A stretch of 64,000 nucleotides of DNA from Panax quinquefolius (taxonomy: Eukaryota > Streptophyta > Magnoliopsida > Apiales > Araliaceae). The notes beneath the pieces were generated by a model. It ran no database searches, was not told where the DNA came from, and was given only the letters and a program-made list of their open reading frames with translations. Shown piece by piece: positions 1-12,520 of this stretch (within the stretch, counting starts at the first letter, position 1; each line of letters starts with the position of its first letter). The translations under genes and the position numbers were made by a program. Location: NCBI GenBank assembly GCA_020205615.1, contig CM035168.1, forward strand, positions 127,358,795 to 127,422,794, written 5' to 3'.

Positions 1-2136
1 AATGGTGAGCTCAACTAGCCCGGTAAGAAATATTATGACTAAGATAATGAGAATAAATTATCATTAGCCTTCAATGATGTTAAAGCGATAAAATATAATA
101 GACAACCCGGTTTAAGCTGCAGCTTGAATATACAATCCATTAAAAAGTCAAGTAGAAAATAAAGTCTACTATCTTTTAGGTTTTAAAAGGTTTTCATAAA
201 TTTTTATCACTAAGACTCGGTTTAATGAATAAACCACAATATCTAATCATCCACGTACCTACGGTCGAGGATTTTCATCAAATTATCAATGGTCGTGACT
301 ATCTTAGAATCACCCTGGTCATAATCATACAAAAACTATCCATCATTGCATTACGTGCCCTTTGAGGACTTTTATCACATCATTTATAACAAGCCGTGAT
401 TATCTTAGAATGATCCACTGGTCATAATCATACTAAGTTCATCTATGCACGTAAGCGAAGATAACATATTATAACATGAGGATGATGACAATGACATAAT
501 AATTCAATAAAACAAGTTCAAGAATTATTTTATCCGAGGAATTAAGTAACGTCAAATTGTCAACAAGATCTTTGTTTTGTAGAGTAAAATTCAAGAATGA
601 TCGGAAGAATATTTCCATGAAAAGATCTTTGGATGAAACGAAATATCAAGAATATTCTACTAATTTCATGGAGTATAGAAGTCAAAGTTTTAACCAATTT
701 GGTATAATAAAGAATGGAATAACAAAGGAAATCACCATGCATGCAGATTTGCGCATAGATAAGTTATTCAACAGAATAATAATAACGGAACCGGTCGGGG
801 TGAAATTCGCGCAAGCGAGGATGATCCAACGAGAATAATAAATTTGAATAATAATAAACAATGGAACCGGTCAGGTGTAAAAAACATGAGCAGGATATTC
901 CAACAAAATAATAAATGCGAAATAATAAACAATGGAACTGTGTAGGTGTAAAACACACGCAGACGAGGATATTCAATGAATAATAAAGAATGGAATAATG
1001 GAAGAAGATCACCAAGTATAGGGGATTAAGCGTATCTGAGTTATTCAATGAGAATAAATAAGAATGGAATAATATAAGGATTTCACCAAGTATAGGGTAT
1101 CTGCGTATCACGAAGTTATGTATAGGGTATGCCACTTTTACGAGTTATTCAACGAGAATAATAATGAATGGAATAATGAAGTTCTCTTCATGAATAAGAA
1201 AGAATAACACCTTTACAATACAAACAAATAATATCCACTACAGTAGTAAAAGACACTTTGGATATCAAAGTAGTGAAGTACGAGAATACTCTTCTTTCTC
1301 TCTCTATAGATTTTCTCTCATAAGCTTCTCTCTATAATTTCTCTCTCAGAGTTTAAATTGAATTCGTAAGAAAATAATGAAGGAATGAGCTTACATTTAT
1401 AGGAAAATAGAATGCATAGTAATTAATCTATGAGCGGTCAGATTGATTTACTTTAATCGGCGGTCCATATTTAAAGCAAAATCTTTTAAATAAAATATAA
1501 TATATTCTATTTATATAAAAACATTTTACTATGCAAACACTATGCAACACTATGCAAAATCTTATGCAAAATATTATGCAACACTATCATAATAAAATAT
1601 AATATATTCTATTTATAGAATAATTTTAATAAAGTATTACATTTTATATAAAAGATGTTTACATTTTATTACGTTAATAATACTGAATAAAACAAAAGCG
1701 TCATTATCATTATAATAATTCATATTATTAATCGATGATAATGGAATCAAACCGAGTGACTTCTCACATAAGCATCGATAATCATCAACAGGTGTGCTTC
1801 TTATGCAACCACACGTATTCTTTGTACTTTTACTAAAGAGTAGTTCAACAAGATCAGCAGTAAAACTTCCATAGTTATTTGATAAAATATTTTTGTCGTT
1901 TTCTCAATCAAGAAAATAATTACATTGTGGGGTCCACCAATGATTGAGTAGTTGTACGAATATTCCTGTTAAACCGAATATTCCCAGACCAATCGAATAT
2001 AATATAACCACTTGCATACTTTGCAAAATTTATAAATCTACCCACAACTATAATATTTATCTCAAATTCACACCATAATATTAAAAATTATTTCGACAAA
2101 ATTTAAATCTTTATTGATAAAATCTGGGGTCTCACA
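1..2136 (-). mobile_element. Ty3/gypsy LTR (element A, outer copy, cut by window edge)
   Basis: Long terminal repeat of the same family as the LTRs at 9649-12235, 17073-19649 and 41746-44369. The copy is entered part-way in, at the 'gtgagctcaactagcc' block, and ends at 2136 with '...ggggtctcaca'. The family is coded on the minus strand when its LTR reads TGTGACGCC...TTACA on the plus strand. Around 780-1000 it carries the family's short internal tandem units ('ggaaccggtc...gtgtaaaacac'). No gene is present. The left boundary lies outside the window. Confidence 0.8.
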
Positions 2137-2669
2137 AACTCTACCTCTTTCATATGACGAATACTTTCGGGAAAGTACTTGTCGTTGAAAAATTCTTGGA
2201 ACTTCTCCCAAGACATTTCGGTCTGGGCGGAGTTGAGTACGTTTCTGATTCCCACCAAGATGTCTGCCTCTGCCGTGCAACATGAAGTAGTAAAGGGAAC
2301 CTTTTGCTCCTCGGAGCATCCCAAGACATCAAATATTTTGCAGATCTGCTTTATCCACGTCTCCGTCTTAAGTGGTTTTGGCTCTTCAAAAAACTACGGT
2401 GGTCGTAGTTCCTTGAACTGCTTAGCGGTGACCGTCCGAGAATTGCCAGTGTTTTCACCTGTATTTTGTACAAGAGACGTTCTTGCCTGATGTTGCATGA
2501 ATTGCATAAAGCCTCTGAACATTCCATCGTTCATCATCAGGTCAGTGTTATTGTTTGGCTGAGGATTGTCGCCTTCCTGATGCACATTATCCTGATTATT
2601 GATCTGTGGAGACTCAACGGTCTCCTGTGCTCCATTGATGTTCTCAACATTCTCGGATGTTATTTTCAA
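2137..2669 (-). pseudogene. gag remnant of element A
   Basis: Minus-strand reading gives the same Gag N-terminus as the full element (start at 16886), with TSENVEN, DNVHQEGDNP, MMND and a VTAKQFKEL block, then the KVPF block and a RHMKEVEF segment. The start codon that is ATG in the other copy reads ATA here, and the frame shifts between about 2390 and 2320. Right after the RHMKEVEF-type segment the sequence runs straight into the LTR end at 2136. Zinc knuckle, protease, RT and integrase have therefore been deleted. Dead coding sequence. Confidence 0.8.
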
Positions 2670-2851
2670 ATACTACCACAAAATAAGGGTTAATTAACAT
2701 ATCATATATTATCCCTATACTCTAACCGACCAATTAAATACCAAATAAACTTAGGTAGGTCATACTAGCGAAAGAATTCCCCGTCTCTCCTCCTAGTTCT
2801 TATCTCATATATCGACCCGGGGATCATATCCACAAGCTTTGATACCAACTA
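2670..2851 (-). other. Gag leader and primer-binding site of element A
   Basis: Untranslated leader between the LTR and gag. On the minus strand, 2841-2850 reads TTGGTATC followed by AAAGC, a near match to the complement of the plant initiator-methionine tRNA 3' end. It lies directly next to the LTR that starts at about 2852, which fixes the direction of the element as minus. Confidence 0.65.
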
Positions 2852-4603
2852 TAGCGCCCCAAAATAGGTATACATCACCTACAATACGAGTGCTTGCCAA
2901 ATACATGGTACGAATCAAGTACAATCTTAAATATCTGACATGAGTACATGAGTTTTAATACAAATAGTCTTACAGGCGGTATTAAAACTCAAAATAAATC
3001 CTCAATACATTTATTAACACACTATTTCATAGAATAGTGAGGACTACTAATCTTATCGTGCGACCCAGTCACTCCGTTTCCCAACTAGTCCCTACTACGT
3101 TCTCATTTCTGAAGAGAACAATGAAAGTAAAAAAGGTGAGCTCAACTAGCCCGATAAGAAATCTTATGACTAAGATAATGCGAGAATAAATTATCATTAG
3201 CCTTCGACAATGTTAAAGCGATAAAATACTGATAGACATCAAGTATAAGCTGCGGTGAACAAGCAATCCATTAAAAGAGTCAAGTAGAGAATAAAATCTA
3301 CTATCTTTTATGATTTAAAAGGTTTTTCATCACTTTTATCATTTGAGACTCGACAATAAATAATCACATCATCCCCTGCACTACTACCGAGGATATTCAT
3401 TAGGATCACAACCCAAATTGTCCGTACGCTACGGGCCGAGGATATTCGTGTATTCATCGATGGTCATGATCATGCCAATAAGCGTCCCATCAATGCACTA
3501 CAGCCGATGAGGGACTTTTACCACATCATTTGTGACATTACGGATTCGTGATTATCCAAGAATAATCCACGATCATAATCATACCAAGTCCATCTATGCA
3601 CTACAGGCCACAGATGACTTTCAACATAATATAAACATGAGGATGATGACAATGATATACGAATTCAATAAAACAAGTTCAAGAATTAATTTATCCCGGA
3701 ACCAATAACGTCCAAATTATTAACATGATACTGCTTTGTGGGGTAAAACTCAAGAATGCTTAGAAGAATATTTTCATGAAAAGATACTGGATGAAATGCA
3801 AATATCAAGGATATTCCACTAATTTCATGGAATATAAAAGCCAAAACTTTAACCAACTGGGTATAATAAAGAATGGAATAACAAAAGAAATCACCAGGCA
3901 TCGATAGGCCTTACAGACGAGTTATTCAAGCAGAATAGTAAATAATGGAACCGAGTCTTGCGTAAGCGCATGATGAGGATATTCTAACAAAATAATAAAT
4001 AATGGAACCAGGTCATGTGTAAACACACAGACATAATATTCCAACAGAATAATAAACAACGAAACCATGTCATGCGTAAAGGCACAGATAGGATATTCCA
4101 ACAGAATAATAAATAAAGGAACCAGGTCATGCGTAACTGTAATATCGCGAAAAAAATAAATATTAAATTTATATTCTTAAAACATATTGTTTGGACTTTG
4201 TTATTTATTTGGGTCAAACTAGTTATTTAATTTGTATTGTCTTTAATAAATATTAATAAGAGATGGGTAAATTAATTTAGTACAATTTGGGCCTTATTAT
4301 TATTTGAACCTAATTAGAAGTTTATTATAAAAAAAGGCCTCTTAGTTAATAAAGCTTGATTCGACCTAATTTTATTTCATTATACGAATTGAGGGAAAAG
4401 AGGAGGAAGACATGTAAATTTCTACGGAAGAAAAGAAATCTCGTGTATGCTTTTATTGTATTGGGATAGTTTTTGATTGCTATATCGGGGGCTATATAGA
4501 GAAATATAATAGTAATGATCCGTATGCAACTTTTTTTGTTGGAATGAAAAGTACTAATTTAAATATATAAATAGAAATGGTTCATAGAATGAAACCTAAT
4601 TCA

Positions 4604-4662
<59 letters not shown>

Positions 4663-4748
4663 AAGCAATGGCCCTGTAAAAAAAAATAACGTTAGCTTGA
4701 TTTGAAGTAGAGTGATGGCAATGTTAGTAAATATATGTTCATAGTTGG

Positions 4749-4801
<53 letters not shown>

Positions 4802-7189
4802 TTAATATATATTTGGCCATAAAGCTTATAAATCGGAATTGGGAAATTAAATTGGAATTATGTACATTAATTTAAATTAATAAATTTTGCAGACATAGTT
4901 ATAAAAGTTTTTAATAATAAATTTAATAGTATTATGTTATTAATGATTGGATTGTAATAAAATCTTATTAAATTATTTAAATTGAGCGGAAAGAATTAAA
5001 GAGTTATACTTAGTATATAAATTTTGGAGTATTAATAATTGATTTAAGGCGATGATTAAATGTACCTTGAATGAATTGCGAATTATTTTGGAGTTTATGA
5101 GTTGGATTATATTTAATTTGAGGTGAATATGTTTAGGTGGTGAATAACGTTTCGTATTTGATATCGTTGGCACTTGAGGGTAAGACTTTGTGTAGTGTGC
5201 TATAAATGGGTTGGAAGTATCAGGTACGGATTTCGTACTCTTTCAGCGATACTTTTGTTAAATTTGATTTATTCGTTTTGTTCCTCGTTTCAAATTTTGT
5301 TATTATTTCACATAATTATTTATTGTGAAATTCATATATTTGTTTCATTTTGGAGTTGACACATTGGACTCGTATTTGTACTCTTTGAATTAGGATATCA
5401 TGTTTAGTATTTATTTTGATAATTGTAGAAGCGATACGTATTCTTTACCTTCTTTTTGATCACCTTGTGACTATAATTTGATTTGGTTCAACATGTACAT
5501 ATAGAACCCTTTTGTTGGTATTATGTCGCGTGTGTTGTGACATAGTATTTTTGTTAGAATATACCGTAGGGGTATACGAGCTATAACCACATTGGGGTAC
5601 CCACAGGCATGTCGTCTTAAGACGAGGCGTGACACTTTCCGTGGCGGTGTGATTAGTCCACTGGCGTCTCCATTTTGGGCTCCGGAGGAAGTGGGCCATT
5701 GGTGTTTTGTTGTGTGGGAGGCGTATGGGTTAATACTAATTTTACATTACGCGGATTGGTGATGTTGTGCCAAACACACTATCCGATTTGCATACATTTG
5801 GATTAGCGGTCGATGTGTGATTTGCACATGTGGCATTATTTTGGTTACTGTGTGGCATCATTTGATTTACTGTGTGGTATTAGTTTGACTTTCATGTGGC
5901 AAGATATATTCTGAGCTCATTCGGTGTGAAATAACTCCGACCATTTGTTTGACCTATTATTTTATTGGATTAGTTTTGTTGGTTTCTGTTCAGTGCAAGT
6001 CATTGAGTTAGTTACTTCAGTTCGTTATTTCTTTATTCTTTTATTGGTTTGTCAATTATGTTGATTCAGCTATATTCCATTCAGATCTTTGGATACTATA
6101 TTTTCGTTCGTATTTGTACTTGAGGCTTGTTCAATATTTTTTCTCAGTTGTTTTCGTATATCAGTTGTATATCTTTTGTATATCTGTATCTGTACTGGGC
6201 AATTGGCTCATGCTGTGTTTTTCTTCCGATAGGTTTGCAGGGGTGATTCAAGGCTAGTGTGATGAGAGTTTTGCCGTTGACCATTTAGGTTTATTCGAAT
6301 TTTAAGTTTTGATTATTTTGACTCAGTTTGGAGAATTGTATTTAGTACTTCTTTGATGGATATCACTATTAATATTTTGAAGTTATTAGTGCTCTGTTTA
6401 CTTATTTTGAGGTTTGTTGTGCTTCACACGTGACCTCTCTTTCCTTTTCGGGAAGGGGTGTTACTGATGAACGTCTGATGAGGATGTTCCAATGAGAATA
6501 ATAAAGAATGGAATAATGAAGAATTTCACCATGTATGCGGTACTTCGCATAGACAGGTTATTCCAACATAATAATAAAGAATGGAATAACAGAAGAATTT
6601 CACCAAGTATGTGGTACTTCACATAGACAGGTTATTCCAACATGATAACAAAAAATGGAATAACAGAAGTTCTCTTCATGAAAATGAAAGAAAGAAATAA
6701 TACCCCTTACCGTAAAAGAAGAGTAATATATAAAATATCGACAATAATTGAATCAAATAACATGAGATACTATGCAACAATTACTAAAGCAATAATTAAA
6801 CAAAACTGAGTGACTTCTCACGTAAGCATCAATAATCAATCTGGTGCTTCTTATGCAATCACGCCAGCGTATTCGCATTACTTTATTAAGAGTAGTTCAA
6901 CGGTTTTAAGCTGTAAAACTTCCATAGTTATTTTCATAAAAATATTTTGTTGTTTTCTCAATCCGGCAATAATTCCGTTGTGGGGTCTACCAATGATTGT
7001 GCCGTCGTACGAATATTCCCTGTTAAAACGAATATTCCCCAACCAATCGAATATTATATAACAACTTGCGTACTTTGCAAAATTTATAAATATTATCCAC
7101 AACTATAACATTATATCAAATTCATTCCATAATATTTAAAAATGATATTTATAGAAAAATCATCTTTATTAAAAAGTTGGGATCTTACA
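2852..7189 (-). mobile_element. Second LTR of element A, split by a solo LTR
   Basis: Starts at about 2852 ('tagcgcccc', matching TGTGACGCCCC in better copies) and ends at 7189 ('...gatcttaca'). About 2.0 kb belongs to this LTR (2852-4137 and 6466-7189). The rest, 4138-6465, is a different LTR inserted into it. Together with 1-2136 and 2137-2851 it forms an internally deleted gypsy derivative keeping only a dead gag. Confidence 0.75.
4138..6465. mobile_element. Probable solo LTR of another gypsy family (element B)
   Basis: A block with no similarity to the surrounding LTR interrupts it. It begins TGTAATATCGCG and ends with 'gaaggggtgttac', the paired-end pattern (TGTAAYA... and ...GTGTTAC) of many plant gypsy LTRs. 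It has no coding sequence and contains two long AT dinucleotide arrays at about 4605-4658 and 4748-4797. The base before it is the end of 'gcgtaac'. A clean target duplication is not visible (GTAAC on the left, a degraded GAAC-like match on the right), so the exact right end may be off by a few bases. Confidence 0.55.
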
Positions 7190-8783
7190 TTACGCATGAC
7201 CTGGTTCCATTCTTTATTATTACATTGGAATATCACATGCATGCGTATTACGCATTTAATTTGGTTCTATTATTTATTATTATGTTTGAATAAACGTATG
7301 CATGCGATCTATCGCATGCACGGTGAATTATTCATTATTCCATTCTTTATTATTACATTGGAATAACTTGTCTATGTGGATTCAGATGCATGGTGAATGA
7401 TCCTTCGTATTCATTCTTTATTAAATTATAGAAATGATCATCTCTCACGTGGATTACCGCATGGCGGTGAAAATTCATTTGTAGTTTCAGTATATTCATT
7501 ATACCGTATGAGATATCATTTCTTTTGTACTATAAATCATGGAATGTCATTTTCTTTGGTATTTTTTTTTTACGAGTTACTATTCACGGGTTACTATTCA
7601 ATCTAGTATTATTCACTCGGGTATTCGGGGCACTTTTCGTGTCGAAGTACTATTCACGAGTTACTATTCATCTAAATTACTATTCATCTGAATATTATTC
7701 ACTCGGGTCTTTGGGGTACTTTTCATGTTGGGGTACTATTCACGAGGTACTATTCCCGAAGTACTAATCACAAGGTACTATTTACGGGGTACTATTTACC
7801 CGAAAAATATATTTCTTTTTTGTCCAAATTATTTTTGGTACGTGAATATTATTCTTGAATTTTACTCTATAAAACAGTATCATGTTGACAATTTGGACGT
7901 TATTGATTTCTGGATAAATTAAATTATAAATCTTTAAAATTTATCCTTGAACTTCTTTTATTAAATTATTATGTCATTGTCATCATCCTCATGCTTATAT
8001 TGTGATTAAAGTCATCTTTGGCTTACGTGCATAGATGGACTTGGTATGATTATGACGAGGATTATTCGGTATAATCATGGCCGTAATGTAATGAATGATG
8101 TGGTAAAAGTCCTCATTGGCCTATAGTTCATTGATGGGATGAGTTGTTGGTATGATGATTATGACCAAGGATTATTCGGTATAATCATGACCATTGATGA
8201 TTACATGAATATCCTTGGCGTAGTAGTGCGGGGATGATTCGATGATGTGGTTTATTTATTGTCGAGTCTCAAACGATAAAGTTGATAAAAAAACTTTTAA
8301 ATCTTAGAAGATAGTAAATTTTATGCCTTACTGACTCTCTTCTAATGGATTGTTTTTATTCATTGCATTAAACTTGTTGTCTATTGTATTCTATCAATTG
8401 TTATACTGTTGAAGGCTAAGGATAATTTATTCTGCATTATCCTAGTCATAATATTTCTTACTCGCTAGTTGAGCTCACCCTTTTCTTTCACTGTTCTCTT
8501 CAGGAAATGAGAATATAGCTGGGACTGATCGGGGAACGGATTGACGGTCCATATGGTTGTTTTAGTAGTCCTCACTATTCTATAAAATAGTGTGATAATA
8601 AATGTAACGAAGACACCATTGAGTGTGAATATTGTCTAGATGACAATATTTTTGTTTAAACTCTCAGCTATGTTTTGTCGTATTTTTAGACAACTATTGT
8701 ATAATTAAGTTGTATTTGAATTTATGTACCATGTATCTGACGACTCAAGATGGGTGATGTCTACCTGTTTTGGGTGCGTCACA
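7190..8783 (+). mobile_element. Inverted LTR fragment of the same gypsy family
   Basis: Reads as the reverse complement of the family LTR. The LTR start (complement of TGTGACGC) lies at 8783. The 'aatagtgaggactactaa' and 'gtgagctcaactag' blocks follow leftwards at about 8570 and 8480. The fragment ends at 7190 in 'ggaaccaggtcatgcgtaa'. Its other half must lie left of element A, outside the window. A block at about 7560-7800 has repeated '(t)actattcac(g)' units of the kind seen at 11420-11630, but at another position in the LTR and more expanded. Confidence 0.75.
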
Positions 8784-9203
8784 CTATGCAACAATTACTG
8801 TAGCAATAATTGAATAAAATTGAGTGACTTCTCACTTAAGCATCAATAATCAATACCGTGTCTTACTTATGCAACCCAGCAGTACATTGTATTTTATCAT
8901 AGGGTATTTTAACAGTTAATGGTAAAACTTCCAGCCATTATTTTATAAAAAGATATTTCTGTCATTTTCTAACTCCGACAATAATTTCGGTGTGGGGTCC
9001 ACCAATGATTGTACCGTCGTACGAATATTCCTTGTTAAAACGAATATTCCCCGACCAATCGAATACTTTATAACAACATGATTACTTTGAAAAATTCATA
9101 AATATTACCAACAACTATAACATTATATTAAATTTACTCCATAATATTCAAAAATATGTTTTGAGACAAATTCATCTTTATTCATAAAAGTTGGGGTCTT
9201 ACA
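8784..9203 (-). mobile_element. LTR end fragment of the same gypsy family
   Basis: Matches the last ~420 bases of the LTR ending at 7189, from 'ctatgcaacaattact' through 'gtgacttctcac' to '...ggggtcttaca' at 9203. It is in direct orientation, and the inverted LTR 7190-8783 was inserted into it, leaving this tail. No gene. Confidence 0.75.
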
Positions 9204-9648
9204 AAAAGTAGTGATTTTATGAGATAATAATTAAGTAACGATAATATAAAAACCGTTTAGATTGAAAATGTAGTAAGTTAGGGGATTATAAAATCAACAT
9301 AGTACGTAAGTTATAATTGATATTATTTGTTATTTTAATTTTGTTTTAAATATTTTAAACTCGTATAATATTATGTTTTAATATAATTATAAATGGTATA
9401 ATATTATGGTGTAATATAATTTAATTAGTAATGATAATATCTACATACGGTTTAGATATGTGGTGATTTTGTTATTTTATTATATACGTGTATTATAATA
9501 TTATATTGTATGATATAATTAATGGTATAATTATGAAATGGTATGATATTAGAAAAATAGTAATTTTAGGATATAATAATTACGTTTTAAAAAGTAGTGA
9601 ATTTTAGGGATTATAAAATTAACATTGTAAGTTATGATTGATATTATT
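9204..9648. repeat. AT-rich repeat array, left part
   Basis: Very AT-rich DNA. The block 'gattataaaat.aaca' plus 'gttat..ttgatattatttg' occurs at 9284 and again at 9609, an offset of about 325 bases. The array resumes after the retrotransposon at 19655. It serves as the landing site for the LTR elements. No coding potential. Confidence 0.65.
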
Positions 9649-10789
9649 TGTGACGCCCCCAAAATCAGGTATACATCACCCATCTTGGGTCGCCACTTAC
9701 ATGGTACAGAATTTAAATACAACTTACTAACATAAGCATATCGTGTACAATACGACATAAAGCGTGAGTTTAAATACAAATATAAATCTACTAGATATTA
9801 TACAAACTCAAAAAGAAGTCCTCATTACAATTATTATCACACTATTTCACGAGAATAGTGAGGACTACTAATGCTATCTTCGGGACCATCACTCGCTTTT
9901 TCCGACTCGTCCCAATTTATATTCTCATTTCACGAAGAGAAACGGTGAAAGAAAGGGTGAGCTCAACTAGCCCAAGAAGAAATATTATGACTAAGATAAT
10001 GCGAATAAATTATCAATAGTCTTCAACAATGATAAACCGATAAAATACAATAGACAACCCGGTTTAAGCTGCAATGAATACGCAATCTATTAAAAGAGTC
10101 AAGTAGAAAATAAAGTCTACTATCTTTTAGGTTTTAAAAGGTTTTTCATCCTTTGTTATATTTGAGACTCAAACTTTAATAAATATTCCACATCATCGAA
10201 TCACCCCCGCACTACTACCGAGGATATTCTTTAAGTATCGCGACCACAATTATTCATGTACTACTGAGCCGAGAATATTTGTGTATTCATTAATGGTCAT
10301 GATCATGCCAACAATCGTCCATCAATGCACTACTACCATCGAGGATTTTTACCACATCATTTGTAACATTACTGGCCATGATTACACCGAATAGTCTCTC
10401 GGTCATAATCATACCAAGTCCATCTATGCACTACAGCCACAGATGACTTTCAACATAATATAAACATGAGGATGATGACAATGATATAAGAATTCAATAA
10501 AACAAGTTCAAGAATTATTTTATCCATGAATTATTAACGCCCAAATTATCAACATGATCATTGTTTTGTAGAGTAAAATTCAAGAATGATCGAGAAGAAT
10601 ATTTTCATGAAAATCTATGGATGAAACGCAAATATCAAGGATATTCCACTAATTTCATGGAGTATAGAAGTCAAAGTTTTAACCATTTGGGTATAATAAA
10701 GAATGGAATAACAAAAGAAATCACCATGCATGCGATGATAATCGCAGCATGAGTTATTCCAACGGAATAATAAATAACGGAACGAGTCG

Positions 10790-11060
10790 TGAAATTCACA
10801 AGCGGATGGGATGTTCCAACAGAATAATAAAGATGGAACCAGATCCGATGTAAAACACACGAGATAGGATATTCCAACGAGAATGATAAAGAGCGGAACC
10901 CAGTCCGGTGTAAAACACATGACGAGGATGTTCCAAGAGAATAATAAAGACGGAACCGTGTCCTGGTGTAAAACACACGCATGACAGGATGTTCCAACAA
11001 AATAATAAAGACGGAACCAGTAAAGGTGTAAAACACATGATGAGGATGTTCCAATGAGAA
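10790..11060. repeat. Short tandem repeats inside the LTR
   Basis: About five imperfect units of roughly 60 bases, each containing 'gatgttccaa', 'gaataataaag', 'ggaacc' and 'gtgtaaaacacat'. Equivalent arrays occur in the sister LTRs (about 18230-18480 and 42945-43150), so they belong to the family and did not arise here. Confidence 0.8.
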
Positions 11061-11419
11061 TAATAGAAGAATGTCGCCAAGTATAGGGTAAACCACATTA
11101 TACTGAGTTATTCCAATGAATAATAAGCAATGGAATAACAACAGATTCTCTTCATGAATAAGAAAGAATAACACCCCTTACATTTGGTAGGAGATTGAAT
11201 CTATCGGCGGTGTAGTAACAAAATACTCTTCTTCTTTTTCTCTTATTCTCTCTACTTTTCTCTCTATAGCTTGAATGAATTAAGTGAAAATAATGAAGCC
11301 CTAGGCCTCTATTTATAGAAGATTTCTAGCTTACTTTTCGCTTAGTGTGAAAAGCAAGTGGCTCGACGACTAATGATGTGAAAAGAAAAGTGGTTTCGAC
11401 GCTCAGAATGTGAAACGAC

Positions 11420-11630
11420 AAGTGGTTCGACGTCCGGTAAAGGTAATTACTATTAATGAACGTAAATACTATTGTGAAGGTAAATACTATTCACAAGGGT
11501 AATTACTATCGACGAAGGTAATTACTATCGACGAAGGTAAATACTATTCACAAGGGTAATTACTATTGACGAAGGTAATTACTTATCGATTTGAAGGTAA
11601 ATACTATTAATGAAGCGACTCTTAGATGAT
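11420..11630. repeat. 'ggtaattactattcac' tandem repeats in the LTR
   Basis: Around ten units of 18-20 bases built on 'aaggtaattactat' and '(c)acaagg'. Homologous arrays are at about 18845-19030 and 43585-43745. The array lies just past the family's 'tctatttatagaaga' block. Confidence 0.8.
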
Positions 11631-12235
11631 GACATACGAGCCCCCATAAAATAATCAAACTTACCACAAATCATTTTTTTTCATCAACACATATTTAATC
11701 TTTCAACAATTATTAATCATTTATAACTTGTCGTCTCAATTATTGATTTAATACTATAACATATTATCTGAGATGATACCGTGATAATAATTGAATCAAT
11801 AATATAAGAGATATGATCGCAGCAATTATCAGTGAAGCAATAATTGAGCATAATTGAGTGACTTCTCACGTAAAGCATCAATAATCAATACCGTAGTACT
11901 TGCAACCATGCCAGACATCGTATTCTTTTACCACCGGTAGTTCAACAGCTTTTAATGGTAACACCTCCGTAGTTATTTTTATAAAATATTTTGTCGTTTG
12001 CTCAATCCGACAATAATTACATTATAGGGGTCCACCAATGATTGAGCTATCAGTATTTAATATTCCTAACAAAAGAATATTCCCACCAAACGAATATTTT
12101 ATAACAACTTGCATACTTTGCAAAATTTATAAATATTACCCACAACTATAACATTATATCAAATTTATTCCATAATATTCAAAAATAATATTTATAGAAA
12201 AAATTCATCTTTATTTATAAAAGTCGGGTCTTACA

Positions 12236-12248
12236 ACCTCCCCTTCTT
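12236..12248 (-). other. Polypurine tract
   Basis: On the minus strand this is AAGAAGGGGAGGT directly upstream of the 3' LTR, the expected plus-strand primer for a retrotransposon coded on the minus strand. Confidence 0.8.
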
Positions 12249-12274
12249 ATGAAATTTAAGCCCTCGAAATTAAA

Positions 12275-12520
12275 GTGCGACGACACGGTATGTCAAGAGG
12301 TAAGGATACCTTGATTTCATTTCGATTCTAACTCCCAAGTCATTTCCCCAACATCGTGGTTCCTCCACAAAACTTTGACTTGAGGTATAACCTTGGAGCG
12401 TAGAATATGTTCCTTTTTATCCAAAATTTGAACAGAACCTCTTCATACGTCAAATCTTCCGCTTATTTCGTCTTGGGTTCTAACTCAATAATATGGTTCG
12501 GGTCTTTCACATATTTACGT
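12275..12520 (-). pseudogene. Chromodomain remnant at the Pol C-terminus
   Basis: Two minus-strand frames together show a HISMLRKYV-like linker, EDLTYEEV, and then VKVLWRNH...EMTWELE, the aromatic and acidic core of the chromodomain carried by plant chromoviruses. Stops and frame changes separate the pieces (a stop follows at the EPKTK position). Chromodomains steer integration to particular chromatin. This one is broken. Confidence 0.7.

Larger units (their letters stand above)
9649..12235 (-). repeat. 3' LTR of the chromovirus (coding sense minus)
   Basis: 2587 bases, TGTGACGCC at the left and ...GGGTCTTACA at the right. It aligns along its length with 17073-19649. The polypurine tract abuts it at 12236, making this the 3' LTR of a minus-strand element. 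Confidence 0.88.

Noticed and set aside
4605..4797. Long TA arrays as promoters
   Set aside because: Simple dinucleotide expansions without neighbouring coding sequence. TA arrays occur all over the window.
10790..11630. Regularly spaced short repeats resembling a CRISPR array
   Set aside because: Units are degenerate and adjoin without unique spacers. They recur in every LTR of the family, and the DNA is plant nuclear.
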